64,000 bases of DNA from Pseudomonas fluorescens (GTDB lineage: Bacteria; Pseudomonadota; Gammaproteobacteria; Pseudomonadales; Pseudomonadaceae): contig NZ_CP015225.1 of the NCBI RefSeq assembly GCF_001623525.1, positions 6,088,501 through 6,152,500 of the forward strand. Reading direction: 5' to 3'. Positions 24,825-33,840 of this stretch are shown piece by piece. The stretch's first letter is position 1; each line of letters begins with the position of its first letter. A program made the position numbers and the translations under genes. A model generated the notes under the pieces. It saw nothing but the letters and a program-made list of their open reading frames with translations, was not told the DNA's origin and did not search any database.

Positions 24825-26855
24825 ATGTTTGGTAAATTAAGTTGGGAAGCGATCCCGTTCCACGAGCCGATTGTCATGGTGACCCTCGCCATCATCGCGC
24901 TCGGTGGTCTGGCATTGTTTGCAGGCATCACTTATTTCAAGAAGTGGACCTACCTGTGGACCGAGTGGCTGACCTCGGTCGACCACAAGAAAATCGGCGT
25001 GATGTACATCATTGTCGCCATGGTCATGCTGCTGCGTGGTTTTGCCGACGCCATCATGATGCGTACCCAGCTGGCCATGGCCACCGAGGGTTCGCCTGGC
25101 TACCTGCCGCCTGAACACTATGACCAGATCTTCACCGCCCACGGTGTGATCATGATCATCTTCATGGCGATGCCTTTCTTCACCGGCCTGATGAACCTCG
25201 CAGTGCCGCTGCAGATCGGCGCCCGTGACGTGGCCTTCCCGTTCCTGAACTCCTTGAGCTTCTGGTTGCTGGTGTCCGGCGTGGTGCTGATCAACCTGTC
25301 CCTGGGCGTTGGTGAGTTCGCCAAGACCGGTTGGGTGGCCTATCCGCCGCTGTCGGGCCTGCAATACAGCCCGGGCGTGGGGATGGATTATTACATCTGG
25401 GCGCTACAGCTATCCGGGTTGGGTACGACGCTGACGGGGGTCAACTTCCTGGCCACCGTGGTCAAAATGCGTACCCCGGGCATGAAGCTGATGGACATGC
25501 CGATCTTCACCTGGACCTGCACCTGGGCCAACGTGCTGATCGTCGCTTCCTTCCCGATCCTGACCGCTACCCTGGCCCTGCTGACGCTTGACCGCTACAT
25601 GGATTTCCACATTTTCACCAATGAACTGGGTGGAAATCCGATGATGTACGTCAACCTGTTCTGGGCTTGGGGTCACCCCGAGGTGTACATCTTGATCCTG
25701 CCGGCGTTCGGCATTTTCTCCGAAGTCATCTCGACCTTCTCCGGCAAGAAACTGTTCGGCCACCACTCGATGATCTACGCTTCCGGCGCGATCTCGGTAC
25801 TGGGCTTCATGGTCTGGCTGCACCACTTCTTCACCATGGGTTCGGGTGCCAGCGTCAACGCCTTCTTCGGCCTGGCGACGATGCTGATTTCGATCCCGAC
25901 GGGGGTGAAGCTGTTCAACTGGCTGTTCACCATCTATCAGGGCCGTCTGCGTTTCACCAGCCACGTGATGTGGACCCTGGGCTTCATGGTGACCTTCGCC
26001 ATCGGCGGCATGACCGGTGTATTGCTGGCCATCCCGGGTGCTGACTTCGTGCTGCACAACAGCCTGTTCGTGATCGCGCACTTCCACAACGTGATCATCG
26101 GCGGTGCGGTGTTCGGCTACATCGCCGGCTTCGCCTTCTACTTCCCGAAAGCCTTCGGCTTCAAGCTGCACGAAGGCTGGGGCAAGGCAGCGTTCTGGTT
26201 CTGGATCACCGGCTTCTTCGTCGCGTTCATGCCGCTCTATGTACTGGGCTTCATGGGCATGACCCGTCGCCTGAACACCACCACCAACCCTGAGTGGGTG
26301 CCGTACCTGTACGTCGCCATGTTCGGTGCGGTGATGATCGCTGTTGGTATCGCCTGCCAGCTGATCCAGTTGTATGTCAGCGTGCGCGATCGCAACAAGC
26401 CAGAGAACATGTGCGAACACGGCGATCCGTGGAATGCCCATACCCTGGAATGGTCGACCTCTTCGCCACCGCCGTTCTACAACTTCGCCGTGCTGCCAAA
26501 AGCAGACGTCATCGACCCGTTCACCGAAGCCAAGGAAAACGGTACCGCGTACCCGGTCCCGGCCAAGTACGAGCCGATCCACATGCCCAACAACACGGCT
26601 ACCGGTGTGGTCATGGGCGCGCTGCTGACCGTGTTCGGTTTCGCGATGATCTGGCACATCTGGTGGCTGGCCATCGCCAGCCTGGTGGGCACCGTGGTGT
26701 ATTTCGCTATCCATGCTGCCCGTGACGATCAGGGCTACATGGTGCCGGTGGATGTCATCGAGCGCATCGAAGCCGAGCAGCACAAACGTCTGGTAGCGGC
26801 CGGGAAAGTCCCAGCCACCGCCACCCGTGTTGAAACCTCGTTGGAACAGGCTTAA
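24825..26855 (+). CDS. cyoB: Cytochrome bo3 ubiquinol oxidase subunit I
   Basis: This 676-residue catalytic haem-copper subunit has about 15 membrane helices. Residues match E. coli CyoB by number: His106 (haem b), His284 with Tyr288 (CuB ligand and crosslink partner) and Glu286 of the D-channel in GHPEVY, and His333-His334 (CuB). Arg71 and Asp75 of the quinol site are present in RGFADAI. It reduces O2 to water and pumps protons. It is translationally linked within the cyo operon, 3 nt from cyoA and 3 nt from cyoC. Confidence 0.96.
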   Translation: MFGKLSWEAIPFHEPIVMVTLAIIALGGLALFAGITYFKKWTYLWTEWLTSVDHKKIGVMYIIVAMVMLLRGFADAIMMRTQLAMATEGSPGYLPPEHYDQIFTAHGVIMIIFMAMPFFTGLMNLAVPLQIGARDVAFPFLNSLSFWLLVSGVVLINLSLGVGEFAKTGWVAYPPLSGLQYSPGVGMDYYIWALQLSGLGTTLTGVNFLATVVKMRTPGMKLMDMPIFTWTCTWANVLIVASFPILTATLALLTLDRYMDFHIFTNELGGNPMMYVNLFWAWGHPEVYILILPAFGIFSEVISTFSGKKLFGHHSMIYASGAISVLGFMVWLHHFFTMGSGASVNAFFGLATMLISIPTGVKLFNWLFTIYQGRLRFTSHVMWTLGFMVTFAIGGMTGVLLAIPGADFVLHNSLFVIAHFHNVIIGGAVFGYIAGFAFYFPKAFGFKLHEGWGKAAFWFWITGFFVAFMPLYVLGFMGMTRRLNTTTNPEWVPYLYVAMFGAVMIAVGIACQLIQLYVSVRDRNKPENMCEHGDPWNAHTLEWSTSSPPPFYNFAVLPKADVIDPFTEAKENGTAYPVPAKYEPIHMPNNTATGVVMGALLTVFGFAMIWHIWWLAIASLVGTVVYFAIHAARDDQGYMVPVDVIERIEAEQHKRLVAAGKVPATATRVETSLEQA

Positions 26856-26858
26856 ACC

Positions 26859-27485
26859 ATGTCGAACTTAGTGACCACTGTTGGACACGCCCATGGTCAT
26901 GACCATGGGCACGATGACCATCACCACGACTCGGGCGAGATGACCGTATTCGGTTTCTGGCTCTACCTGATGACCGACTGCATTCTGTTTGCGTCGATCT
27001 TCGCAGCGTACGCGGTGCTGGTTAACAACGTCGCCGGTGGCCCATCGGGCCACGACATCTTCGAACTGCCGTACGTACTGGGCGAAACCGCGCTGCTGCT
27101 GTTCAGCTCGATCACCTACGGCTTCGCCATGCTGGCGTTGTTCAAGGGCAAGAAAACCCAGGTACTGGGTTGGCTGGCCATGACCTTCCTGTTCGGTGCC
27201 GGCTTCATCGGCATGGAGATCAACGAGTTTCACATCCTGATCTCCGAAGGCTTCGGTCCTAGCCGCAGCGGTTTCCTGTCCGGGTTCTTCACCCTGGTCG
27301 GCACCCACGGCCTGCACGTGACCAGCGGCCTGATCTGGATGGCGATCATGATGTACCAGGTCCACAAAAACGGCCTGACCGCCACCAACAAGACGCGCCT
27401 GAGCTGCCTGAGCCTGTTCTGGCACTTCCTGGACGTGGTGTGGATCTGCGTATTCACCGTTGTTTATCTGATGGGGACCCTGTAA
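26859..27485 (+). CDS. cyoC: Cytochrome bo3 ubiquinol oxidase subunit III
   Basis: This 208-residue inner-membrane subunit has five membrane helices of the COX3 family. The N terminus is strikingly histidine-rich ([17 protein letters not shown], residues 9-25), ahead of the conserved [15 protein letters not shown] region. It stabilises the oxidase core rather than carrying cofactors. Its stop codon is directly followed by the cyoD ATG. The His-rich leader may bind metal; this is inference. Confidence 0.94.
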   Translation: MSNLVTTVGHAHGHDHGHDDHHHDSGEMTVFGFWLYLMTDCILFASIFAAYAVLVNNVAGGPSGHDIFELPYVLGETALLLFSSITYGFAMLALFKGKKTQVLGWLAMTFLFGAGFIGMEINEFHILISEGFGPSRSGFLSGFFTLVGTHGLHVTSGLIWMAIMMYQVHKNGLTATNKTRLSCLSLFWHFLDVVWICVFTVVYLMGTL

Positions 27486-27821
27486 ATGGCTAACGCACAT
27501 TCCCATGATGGCCACGACGCCGGCCACGGCAGCGTCAAGTCCTACGCCATCGGTTTCATCCTGTCGGTGATCCTGACCGTCATTCCGTTCGGCCTGGTGA
27601 TGTACCCGTCGCTGCCCAAGAGCCTGACCCTGTGGATCATCCTGATCTTCGCCGTGGTCCAGGTATTGGTGCACCTGGTGTACTTCCTGCACCTGGACCG
27701 CTCCGCCGCCCAACGTAACAACGTGGTCGCGTTTGTCTTTGCCGCGATCGTGATTGTCCTGCTGGTCGGCCTGTCGTTGTGGATCATGTTCAGCATCCAC
27801 ACCAACATGATGGCGCACTGA
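27486..27821 (+). CDS. cyoD: Cytochrome bo3 ubiquinol oxidase subunit IV
   Basis: This 111-residue subunit has three membrane helices (about 20-40, 47-67 and 81-103) and the family segment [17 protein letters not shown]. It assists assembly of the CuB site. The N terminus again carries several histidines ([14 protein letters not shown]). It starts at the base after the cyoC stop and is followed 11 nt later by cyoE. Confidence 0.94.
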   Translation: MANAHSHDGHDAGHGSVKSYAIGFILSVILTVIPFGLVMYPSLPKSLTLWIILIFAVVQVLVHLVYFLHLDRSAAQRNNVVAFVFAAIVIVLLVGLSLWIMFSIHTNMMAH

Positions 27822-27832
27822 GGAAAGTCCGG

Positions 27833-28720
27833 ATGTCCCTGAAGCACTTTATCCAAATCACCAAGCCGGGGATCATTTTCGGTAACGTGCTTTCTGTGGC
27901 AGGCGGGTTTTTCCTGGCCTCGAAAGGGCATGTCGATCTGGCCATCTTCCTGGCGGCGATGATCGGCACTTCCCTGGTGGTGGCGTCCGGTTGCGTGTTC
28001 AACAACTGCATCGACCGCGATATCGACATCAAGATGGAGCGCACCAAGAATCGGGCGCTGGTCCAAGGCCTGATTCCGGTGCAACTGGCCCTGGCATTCG
28101 CCACGGTGCTGGGCGTGGCCGGTGTGGCGCTGTTGTACTGGGTGGCCAATCCGTTGGCGGCGCTGTTCGCGGTGATCGGTTTTGTCATCTACGTCGGCCT
28201 CTACAGCCTGTACCTCAAGCGCAAGTCGGTCCACGGCACGCTGGTGGGCAGCCTGTCGGGGGCGATGCCGCCGGTGATCGGCTACGTGGCGGTGAGCAAC
28301 AGCTTCGACATGGCGGCGCTGACGCTGCTGGTGATGTTCAGCCTGTGGCAGATGCCGCATTCCTATGCCATCGCGATCTTCCGCTTCAACGACTACCTGG
28401 CAGCGTCGATTCCGGTGTTGCCGGTCAAGCGCGGTATCCTGGTAGCCAAGAAGCACATCCTGCTCTACATCCTGGCCTTCCTCGTGGCGACCTTGATGCT
28501 GACTTTCAGCGGTTACGCCGGCATGAGTTACCTCGCCGTCGCCGCCGCCATGGGCATGTACTGGCTGTACATGGCCTGGACCGGCTACAAGGCGGTGGAT
28601 GACACGGTCTGGGCACGCAAGCTGTTCGTGTTCTCGATCTTCACCATCACCGCCCTGAGCGTCATGATGTCCCTGGACTTCAAAGTGCCGAGTGAGCTGC
28701 TGCTGACGTACGCGCCTTAA
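27833..28720 (+). CDS. cyoE: Protohaem IX farnesyltransferase (haem O synthase)
   Basis: This 295-residue UbiA-type prenyltransferase has about nine membrane helices. It makes haem O from protohaem and farnesyl diphosphate for the bo3 oxidase. The Asp-rich prenyl-diphosphate motif is present in [17 protein letters not shown], and a second conserved loop is YLKRKS. The ATG at 27833 follows AGGAAAG. It is the last gene of the cyo operon and is followed by a strong terminator. An upstream in-frame start at 27779 would lie inside cyoD and is unlikely. Confidence 0.95.
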   Translation: MSLKHFIQITKPGIIFGNVLSVAGGFFLASKGHVDLAIFLAAMIGTSLVVASGCVFNNCIDRDIDIKMERTKNRALVQGLIPVQLALAFATVLGVAGVALLYWVANPLAALFAVIGFVIYVGLYSLYLKRKSVHGTLVGSLSGAMPPVIGYVAVSNSFDMAALTLLVMFSLWQMPHSYAIAIFRFNDYLAASIPVLPVKRGILVAKKHILLYILAFLVATLMLTFSGYAGMSYLAVAAAMGMYWLYMAWTGYKAVDDTVWARKLFVFSIFTITALSVMMSLDFKVPSELLLTYAP

Positions 28721-28737
28721 GCTTCAGAAGCTGCACG

Positions 28738-28773
28738 AAAAGCCCCGCCTTCGAGAGAAGCGCGGGGTTTTTT
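28738..28773 (+). terminator. Terminator of the cyo operon
   Basis: AAAAGCCCCGC and GCGGGGTTTTTT form the stem and T-run, 17 nt after the cyoE stop. A close copy of this terminator and its flank recurs at 29269-29314, on the other side of the antitoxin gene. Confidence 0.92.
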
Positions 28774-28828
28774 CATGGGGCGCTGTTCCTGGACAGCGTG
28801 GCATGTCATCTGAAGCAAAAAAACTTGG

Positions 28829-28858
28829 TTGTTTAACTGTAAGCAATTTGCCTATAGT
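28829..28858 (+). promoter_or_regulatory. Candidate promoter of the antitoxin unit
   Basis: TTGTTT (28829-28834) and TATAGT (28853-28858) are separated by 18 nt, close to a sigma-70 promoter. The inverted arms AAAAACT (28819-28825) and AGTTTTT (28856-28862) frame it and could be an operator for the XRE protein. It lies just before the toxin stump. Confidence 0.55.
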
Positions 28859-28865
28859 TTTTGGC

Positions 28866-28904
28866 ATGCGAATCCTATTTATTGAAACGTCTTTGTTCGA
28901 GTGA
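28866..28904 (+). pseudogene. Probable remnant of a RelE/HigB-type toxin gene
   Basis: The reading MRILFIETSLFE followed by TGA resembles the first 12 residues of the toxin that normally precedes this antitoxin family (MKSIFVESSIFE-type N termini, from memory). It sits at the right place and orientation, directly behind a plausible promoter and 32 nt before the antitoxin ATG. About 90 codons of toxin body are missing. It could also be a chance 12-codon reading, so confidence is moderate. Confidence 0.5.
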
Positions 28905-28936
28905 ATAGGAGCTGAGTTGAAAGTGCGAGGTACCTT

Positions 28937-29251
28937 ATGAAAAAACGTGATCTGTTTGCCGAGATGATGCAAGGCGTCGAGGAGATGGCTGCTCACCGTG
29001 AGGGCAAGATTACCCTTCGCCAGATATCGATCGAAGACAAACCGGTTCCCGAGGTGTCGGCGCAAGAAATCGTAGCGTTGCGCGACAAGCTCCATATGTC
29101 TCAGGCCGTTTTTGCCAAGAGCATCAGGACCAGTCCTGGCACCCTTCGGAACTGGGAGCAGGAGAAGTCCAAACCCAATGCCCAGGCGGCTCTTCTGATC
29201 AGGCTGGTCGAGAAGTTTCCAGACATGGTTGAGCGGCTCGGAGCGGTTTGA
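28937..29251 (+). CDS. XRE family antitoxin (HigA/NadS type), orphan
   Basis: This 104-residue protein has an N-terminal KKRDLFAEMMQGVEEM region and a C-terminal helix-turn-helix (LRDKLHMSQAVFAKSIRTSPGTLRNWEQEKSKP). It belongs to the antitoxins paired with RelE/HigB-like toxins, which neutralise the toxin and repress their own operon. No complete toxin gene is adjacent; only a probable stump lies upstream. GCGAGG precedes the ATG by 7 nt. The whole unit lies between two near-identical terminators. It may now act as a stand-alone repressor or protect against related toxins (inference). Confidence 0.85.
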   Translation: MKKRDLFAEMMQGVEEMAAHREGKITLRQISIEDKPVPEVSAQEIVALRDKLHMSQAVFAKSIRTSPGTLRNWEQEKSKPNAQAALLIRLVEKFPDMVERLGAV

Positions 29252-29268
29252 GACGATCTCTTCATCCC

Positions 29269-29314
29269 CATGAAAAAGCCCCGCCTTTGAGAGAAGAGCG
29301 GGGCTTTTTCATGG
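29269..29314. terminator. Terminator downstream of the antitoxin gene
   Basis: CCATGAAAAAGCCCCGC and GCGGGGCTTTTTCATGG make a stem of about 17 bp. The run GCCCCGCCTT-GAGAGAAG and the following sequence repeat those at 28738-28795. Confidence 0.9.
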
Positions 29315-29323
29315 GCGTTGCCT

Positions 29324-29421
29324 GGACGCTCTGCGTGGGAATGCAGCCAGGGACGCTCTGCGTCCCAAGAAGCCGAACGCGGAGCGTCCGAGGAGGCATT
29401 CCCACGCGGAGCGTAGGAACG
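29324..29421. repeat. Dispersed palindromic repeat, type 3
   Basis: GGACGCTCTGCGTGGGAATGC and its inverted form GCATTCCCACGCGGAGCGT bracket an inner pair (GGGACGCTCTGCGTCCC, AACGCGGAGCGTCC). It belongs to a third repeat family, different from REPIN types 1 and 2, and lies between the antitoxin terminator and the hypothetical gene. Confidence 0.75.
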
Positions 29422-29437
29422 ATCGTTGGGCGATGGC

Positions 29438-30142
29438 TTATTGCTGGGCGATGCTGTAGCCGTCGAATGCCTTTTGCTGTTGCAAGGCGGTGACGATGCT
29501 TTTGCGGGTGGCCTGTTGTTCGGTGCCGTCATTGTCCAGGAAGGTTTCGCTTTCCAGCTCGGCTTCGTCGCCTTCGCCTACGAAGTTGAAGCCCAGGAAC
29601 TCGAAGGCCTCGCGGTCGACGTTCGGCTTGGAGCGTGGTGTGCGCAGGGGCAGGGTGACGCTGATGCCGTCCTTGCTGATGACAAACACTTCGGCTTCTT
29701 TCTTGGCCCGCGAGGCCTTGCCCTTGCTGCCGCTCGGATTGCTGATGGCCTGATGGGTCTGGTTCAGTACTTTCAGGGCCAGGCCGTAGACCAGTTCCTG
29801 AAACGACGGGTCGTCCTTGTAGCTGGAGAGGATACGGCTGATGGGGAAGCGGCTGCTCAGGTCTTCCAGGGCCGCGAAATCGGCGGCTTCGGCGTCTTTG
29901 AGTTGTTTGAGCTGGCCCATCAGTTCGTAGGCCTTGTCGTCGTCGAACGCATCGTGAGCCTGGCGGATGGCGTTGCGCAGTTCGCGGATCTGGTCGCTTT
30001 CGCGATTCGACTGGAACGCATCGAGGACCATCTCACTGATGTTTTTGGCCTGGGGCAGATGCTGTGAAAGATTGATGGAGTTTTCGTATTCCGCTTTGGA
30101 CGACAGGGTGACTACGGATTCAGCGGTGTTGGAATCGGACAT
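29438..30142 (-). CDS. Hypothetical protein, acidic and helix-rich
   Basis: This 234-residue soluble protein has a helical first half (LSQHLPQAKNISEMVLDAF, LRNAIRQAHDAFDDDKAYELMGQLKQLK), a short Ser/Lys-rich linker near 137-150, and a second half with strand-like VFVISKDGISVTLPL and an acidic segment (GEGDEAELESETFLDNDG). No signal peptide or membrane segment is seen. I do not recognise the family. The ATG at 30142 is preferred over 30187; neither has a strong ribosome site. It stands alone between a repeat and the cyclase gene, which reads in the same direction. Confidence 0.72.
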   Translation of the reverse strand: MSDSNTAESVVTLSSKAEYENSINLSQHLPQAKNISEMVLDAFQSNRESDQIRELRNAIRQAHDAFDDDKAYELMGQLKQLKDAEAADFAALEDLSSRFPISRILSSYKDDPSFQELVYGLALKVLNQTHQAISNPSGSKGKASRAKKEAEVFVISKDGISVTLPLRTPRSKPNVDREAFEFLGFNFVGEGDEAELESETFLDNDGTEQQATRKSIVTALQQQKAFDGYSIAQQ

Positions 30143-30246
30143 TGAAATTTCACTACTTCTGTTAGCGGGATGAGGCGAGAAAGGCATTGAGCTTTTTTCC
30201 GGTCGCCTAATCTATTGGACGCGGGCGGTGTTGTCACGGTCGGACC

Positions 30247-31302
30247 TCATTCACAAATCACATTCTTGCCCGACATTTTGGAGCGATACAGCGCCTGATC
30301 CGCCCGGTGCAGCAACGTCGCGTGCTGTTCATTCTCGAGTCGCTGCACCACGCCAAAACTCATGGTGATCTGGAAGTCGCCCACCGGCAACAGGTCGGAC
30401 AGACCCCGGCGAATGCTTTCCGCCAGCAGGCGGGCGTCGGCCAGGGTGGTATTGGGCAAGATCATGATGAATTCGTCACCGCCCCAGCGCACCAGCAAAT
30501 CGCCGTCGCGCTGGCAACGCTTGACGCTTTGCACCACTTGCACCAGCGCTGCGTCGCCAAAGGCGTGGCCGTAGCGGTCGTTGATGTCCTTGAAATCATC
30601 CACGTCCATGGCGATCAGCGACAACGGCTCGCGGAAACGCTGTGCCCGCTCACAGGCCAGCGGCAGTGCCTGCTCCAGGCGATAACGGTTGGCGACCCGC
30701 GTCAGGGCATCGGTTTCGGCAAGCCGGCGATTCTCGTCGAGCTGGATCTGCAACTGATGGTTGACCCGGGACAGTTCGCGGGTGCGTTCTTCGATGATGG
30801 CTTCCAGGGATTTGTTACGCTGTTCCAGTTGTTCGAACAGACGCTTTTTGTCGTCGATACTGCGATGGGCGCCGATCATGCGCGCCACCGTGCCGTCCGG
30901 ATTACGGGCGATCACGTAGCCGCGATCCTCGATCCAGATGTAGGTCCCATCGCGCGTGCGGCAGCGGTATTCGGCCTGGTAACCGTGGGATCGTTGTTCC
31001 AGGTAGTCGTCGAACAACGCCATGACCCGTGGATAGTCATCCGGGTGAATCACGCTCTCCCAAGTCAGCACGTTGTTGTCCAGTGAATGAGGCAGGTAGC
31101 CAAGCATCGTGTACCAGCCGGGGTTGCGGTAGACGAAGCCGGTGCTGGCATTCCAGTCCCAGATGCCATCGCTGACCAGTTCCAGGATGGTGTGCAGTAC
31201 GCCTTCGTCCAGATCGGACAGGTCGAACCGCAGCATATCGATGTTCGAGGCGTCTCCCATCGTCGTTTCCCCATCGGCCTTGATATCAAAATGCTCGTCC
31301 AA
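30247..31302 (-). CDS. Diguanylate cyclase with PAS sensor domain
   Basis: This 351-residue cytoplasmic protein has a PAS_3-type sensor domain with PAC motif (about 35-155, WDWNASTGFVYRNPGWYTMLGY onward), a coiled-coil linker (LFEQLEQRNKSLEAIIEERTRELSRV), and a C-terminal GGDEF domain with the intact active-site motif RWGGDEF. It should make cyclic di-GMP from GTP. No RxxD inhibitory site is obvious before GGDEF. It has no EAL domain and no membrane segment, so it senses a cytoplasmic signal. It appears to be a single gene. Confidence 0.9.
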   Translation of the reverse strand: MDEHFDIKADGETTMGDASNIDMLRFDLSDLDEGVLHTILELVSDGIWDWNASTGFVYRNPGWYTMLGYLPHSLDNNVLTWESVIHPDDYPRVMALFDDYLEQRSHGYQAEYRCRTRDGTYIWIEDRGYVIARNPDGTVARMIGAHRSIDDKKRLFEQLEQRNKSLEAIIEERTRELSRVNHQLQIQLDENRRLAETDALTRVANRYRLEQALPLACERAQRFREPLSLIAMDVDDFKDINDRYGHAFGDAALVQVVQSVKRCQRDGDLLVRWGGDEFIMILPNTTLADARLLAESIRRGLSDLLPVGDFQITMSFGVVQRLENEQHATLLHRADQALYRSKMSGKNVICE

Positions 31303-31367
31303 GGAGGAAGAGTAGCTGATGGGGGGGTGGGGAACTAGCGGCGGATGTTCAGACGGGGTTTGCTTTT

Positions 31368-31498
31368 GTGGCGAGGGGATTTATCCCCGTTGGGGCGCGT
31401 AGCGGCCCCCAAAGTCCTCGAACCCGACATCACTTGCGATGTGAACCGACAGTCTTGGGGTTGCTGCGCAACCCAGCGGGGATAAATCCCCTCGCCAC
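31368..31498. repeat. REPIN, type 1 variant (GGGGATTTATCCCC arms)
   Basis: Both outer arms read GTGGCGAGGGGATTTATCCCC (left) and its inverse (right), replacing the usual GGGAGCTTGCTCCC core. The inner hairpins resemble those of other type 1 copies. It lies between the cyclase gene and the lysR gene. Confidence 0.85.
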
Positions 31499-31510
31499 AG
31501 CATCATTGGG

Positions 31511-32413
31511 TTAGGGTTTGCCCCATTTCTCCAGTGCGAACTCGACAAAACTGCGCAGTTTCGGCAAACGGTAGCGGTCCTGCGCGTACATCAGGCTCAT
31601 TGGGCGATGGGGCAACTGATAGTCCTGCAACAACGCCACCAGGTGACCATCCTTCAGGTCCTGGGCCACCAGCGCATCGGGCAGCATCACCACGCCCATC
31701 CCGGCCAAGGCGGCGCGATGCAGGCCCGAGGAGCTGTTGATCAGCATCGGTCCGTTTACCGGGACCTTGATCTCGCCGTCCGGGCCGTTGATGGGCCAGT
31801 GTTCCTGGGCGAAGCGCCATTCGTCTGCTGCCGAATAGGCGAACGACAGGCAGTCGTGTCGTTGCAGGTCCGCCGGTTGTTCCGGCGTGCCGCGCCGGGC
31901 CAGGTAGGCAGGGGAGGCGCAGATGGTCAGGGTGTAGTCCACCAACGGACGGGCAATCAGTTTCGGGTCGGGATGGCCGAGGCGAATGGCGACATCGAAT
32001 CCATGTTCGAGCAGGTCCAGCCGCTGATTGGTCAGCATCACGTCGAGCTTGACCTGGGGGAAGCGCTGGCTGAATTCGGCCAGCGCCGGCGATAGGCGTT
32101 CGGTACCAAAGGTCAGCGGCGCGGTGATGCGCAGGGTGCCGCTGGGCTCGCCTTGGGTCTGTTCGGCCAGGCGCTCGGAATCGGCCACCAGCCCCAGCAC
32201 TTCCAGGCAACGTTGGTAGTAGGTCGAGCCAAACTCAGTCAGGCGCTGGCGCCGCGTCGTACGGTTGATCAGGCGTACGCCGAGACGTTGCTCCAGTGCA
32301 CGAAGATGATTACCCACCATGGTGGTGGACATTTCGCACGCCTGGGCCGCCGCCGTCAGGCTTCCGGTTTCTACTACCTTCACGTAAACGGTCATTGCTT
32401 GGAACAAGTCCAT
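31511..32413 (-). CDS. LysR family transcriptional regulator
   Basis: This 300-residue LysR-type regulator has an N-terminal winged helix (MDLFQAMTVYVKVVETGSLTAAAQ through RLGVRLINRTTRR) and a periplasmic-binding-like effector domain from about 90. The ATG at 32413 gives the standard start; TTG two codons earlier is less likely. It belongs to the CrgA-like subgroup by its start. It is divergent from the class-III aminotransferase gene across 99 nt, so that gene is the likely target. The effector is unknown. Confidence 0.9.
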   Translation of the reverse strand: MDLFQAMTVYVKVVETGSLTAAAQACEMSTTMVGNHLRALEQRLGVRLINRTTRRQRLTEFGSTYYQRCLEVLGLVADSERLAEQTQGEPSGTLRITAPLTFGTERLSPALAEFSQRFPQVKLDVMLTNQRLDLLEHGFDVAIRLGHPDPKLIARPLVDYTLTICASPAYLARRGTPEQPADLQRHDCLSFAYSAADEWRFAQEHWPINGPDGEIKVPVNGPMLINSSSGLHRAALAGMGVVMLPDALVAQDLKDGHLVALLQDYQLPHRPMSLMYAQDRYRLPKLRSFVEFALEKWGKP

Positions 32414-32512
32414 TATCAAGCTCGGCTTTTAAATGATTGAAGTAAAGCAGCGTTTATCCAGCCTTGGTGGCTAACCATACTGGAAAAAACCAACCCAATG
32501 GAGCTTGATGCC

Positions 32513-33688
32513 ATGACCGCTGCCTGCCTGATGACCACTTACCAACCCCTGGCGCTGAGTTTCACCCATGGTTTGGGTACGCGCCTGTGGGACCAGGATG
32601 GCCGCGAGTACCTCGATGCGGTGGCGGGCGTGGCGGTGACCAATGTCGGCCATTCCCACCCACGGTTGGTGGCCGCCATCAGCGAGCAGGCCGGCCTGCT
32701 GTTGCACACGTCGAATCTGTACAGCATCGATTGGCAACAACGCCTGGCGCAAAAGCTCACCCAGCTGTCTGGGCTGGAGCGGGCGTTCTTCAACAACTCA
32801 GGCGCCGAGGCCAACGAAACCGCATTGAAACTGGCGCGCCTCTATGGTTGGCATAAAGGCATTGAGCAGCCGTTGGTAGTGGTCATGGACAATGCGTTCC
32901 ACGGGCGCACCTTGGGCACGATGTGCGCCAGTGACGGCCCGTCCGTGCGGCTTGGTTTCAATCGGTTGCCGGGGGATTTCATCAAGGTGCCGTTCGGCGA
33001 TCTGGCGGCGTTGGAAGCGATCCAGCAAGCCCATGCCGAGCGCATCGTCGCAGTACTGGTAGAACCGATCCAGGGCGAAAGCGGTGTGCAACTCGCACCG
33101 CCGGGCTATCTCAAGGCCTTGCGTGAACTGTGCAGCCGGCGCGCCTGGTTGTTGATGCTCGACGAGATCCAGACCGGCATCGGTCGCACTGGCCAATGGT
33201 TCGCGTTCCAGCACGAGGGCATCGTGCCGGACGTCATGACCCTCGCCAAAGGCCTGGGCAATGGCGTACCCATTGGTGCCTGCCTGGCGAGGGGCAAGGC
33301 TGCCGAGCTGTTTACCCCTGGCAGCCATGGCAGCACCTTTGGCGGTAATCCGCTGGCCTGTCGAGTCGGCTGCACGGTGCTGGAGATCATCGAGCAACAA
33401 GCGCTGGTGGACAACGCCAGGCACCAGGGCGACCAGTTGCTGGGCCGGCTGCGCATCGAGTTGGCGGACAACCCGAATGTCTTGGCGATCCGCGGCCAGG
33501 GGTTGATGATCGGCATCGAACTCAAGCAACCGGTCCGCGACCTGGCCCTTCGCGCCGCCCGGGATCACGGCCTGCTGATCAATATCACTCGGGGCCAGAC
33601 CATACGCCTGCTGCCGCCGTTGACGATCGATGGGCGGGAAGTGGAGATGATTGTCAGGGGCGTGAGCCGCTGTCTGGCGCAGGGGTGA
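32513..33688 (+). CDS. Class-III aminotransferase (acetylornithine transaminase-like)
   Basis: This 391-residue PLP enzyme of the ArgD/AstC/omega-transaminase class has Lys246 (LAKGLGNGV) as the cofactor lysine, Asp217 in [12 protein letters not shown] contacting the PLP nitrogen, and NSGAEANE and EPIQGESG motifs. The family transfers an amino group from N-acetylornithine, ornithine or GABA to 2-oxoglutarate. ATG 32513 has GGAG 9 nt upstream; ATG 32498 does not. It is outside any arginine operon and next to a LysR regulator, so its natural substrate may not be acetylornithine. Confidence 0.88.
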   Translation: MTAACLMTTYQPLALSFTHGLGTRLWDQDGREYLDAVAGVAVTNVGHSHPRLVAAISEQAGLLLHTSNLYSIDWQQRLAQKLTQLSGLERAFFNNSGAEANETALKLARLYGWHKGIEQPLVVVMDNAFHGRTLGTMCASDGPSVRLGFNRLPGDFIKVPFGDLAALEAIQQAHAERIVAVLVEPIQGESGVQLAPPGYLKALRELCSRRAWLLMLDEIQTGIGRTGQWFAFQHEGIVPDVMTLAKGLGNGVPIGACLARGKAAELFTPGSHGSTFGGNPLACRVGCTVLEIIEQQALVDNARHQGDQLLGRLRIELADNPNVLAIRGQGLMIGIELKQPVRDLALRAARDHGLLINITRGQTIRLLPPLTIDGREVEMIVRGVSRCLAQG

Positions 33689-33840
33689 GGGGCGCTCGCC
33701 GGGGTGCCGGTTTTTTATCGGTCAGCCGGGCGAAGCGCAACGCAGCGCGACGGAATTTTTAACGATTGCCGTGTTCCAACGCCTGCCAGAGTCGATTGCC
33801 TACACTTTGGCATTCAGACTGAAAACCCAGGAGCATCTTC

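Noticed and set aside
31368..31498. Possible CRISPR repeats
   Set aside because: Repeats come in inverted pairs with a single spacer and recur at distant places. There is no array and no cas gene.
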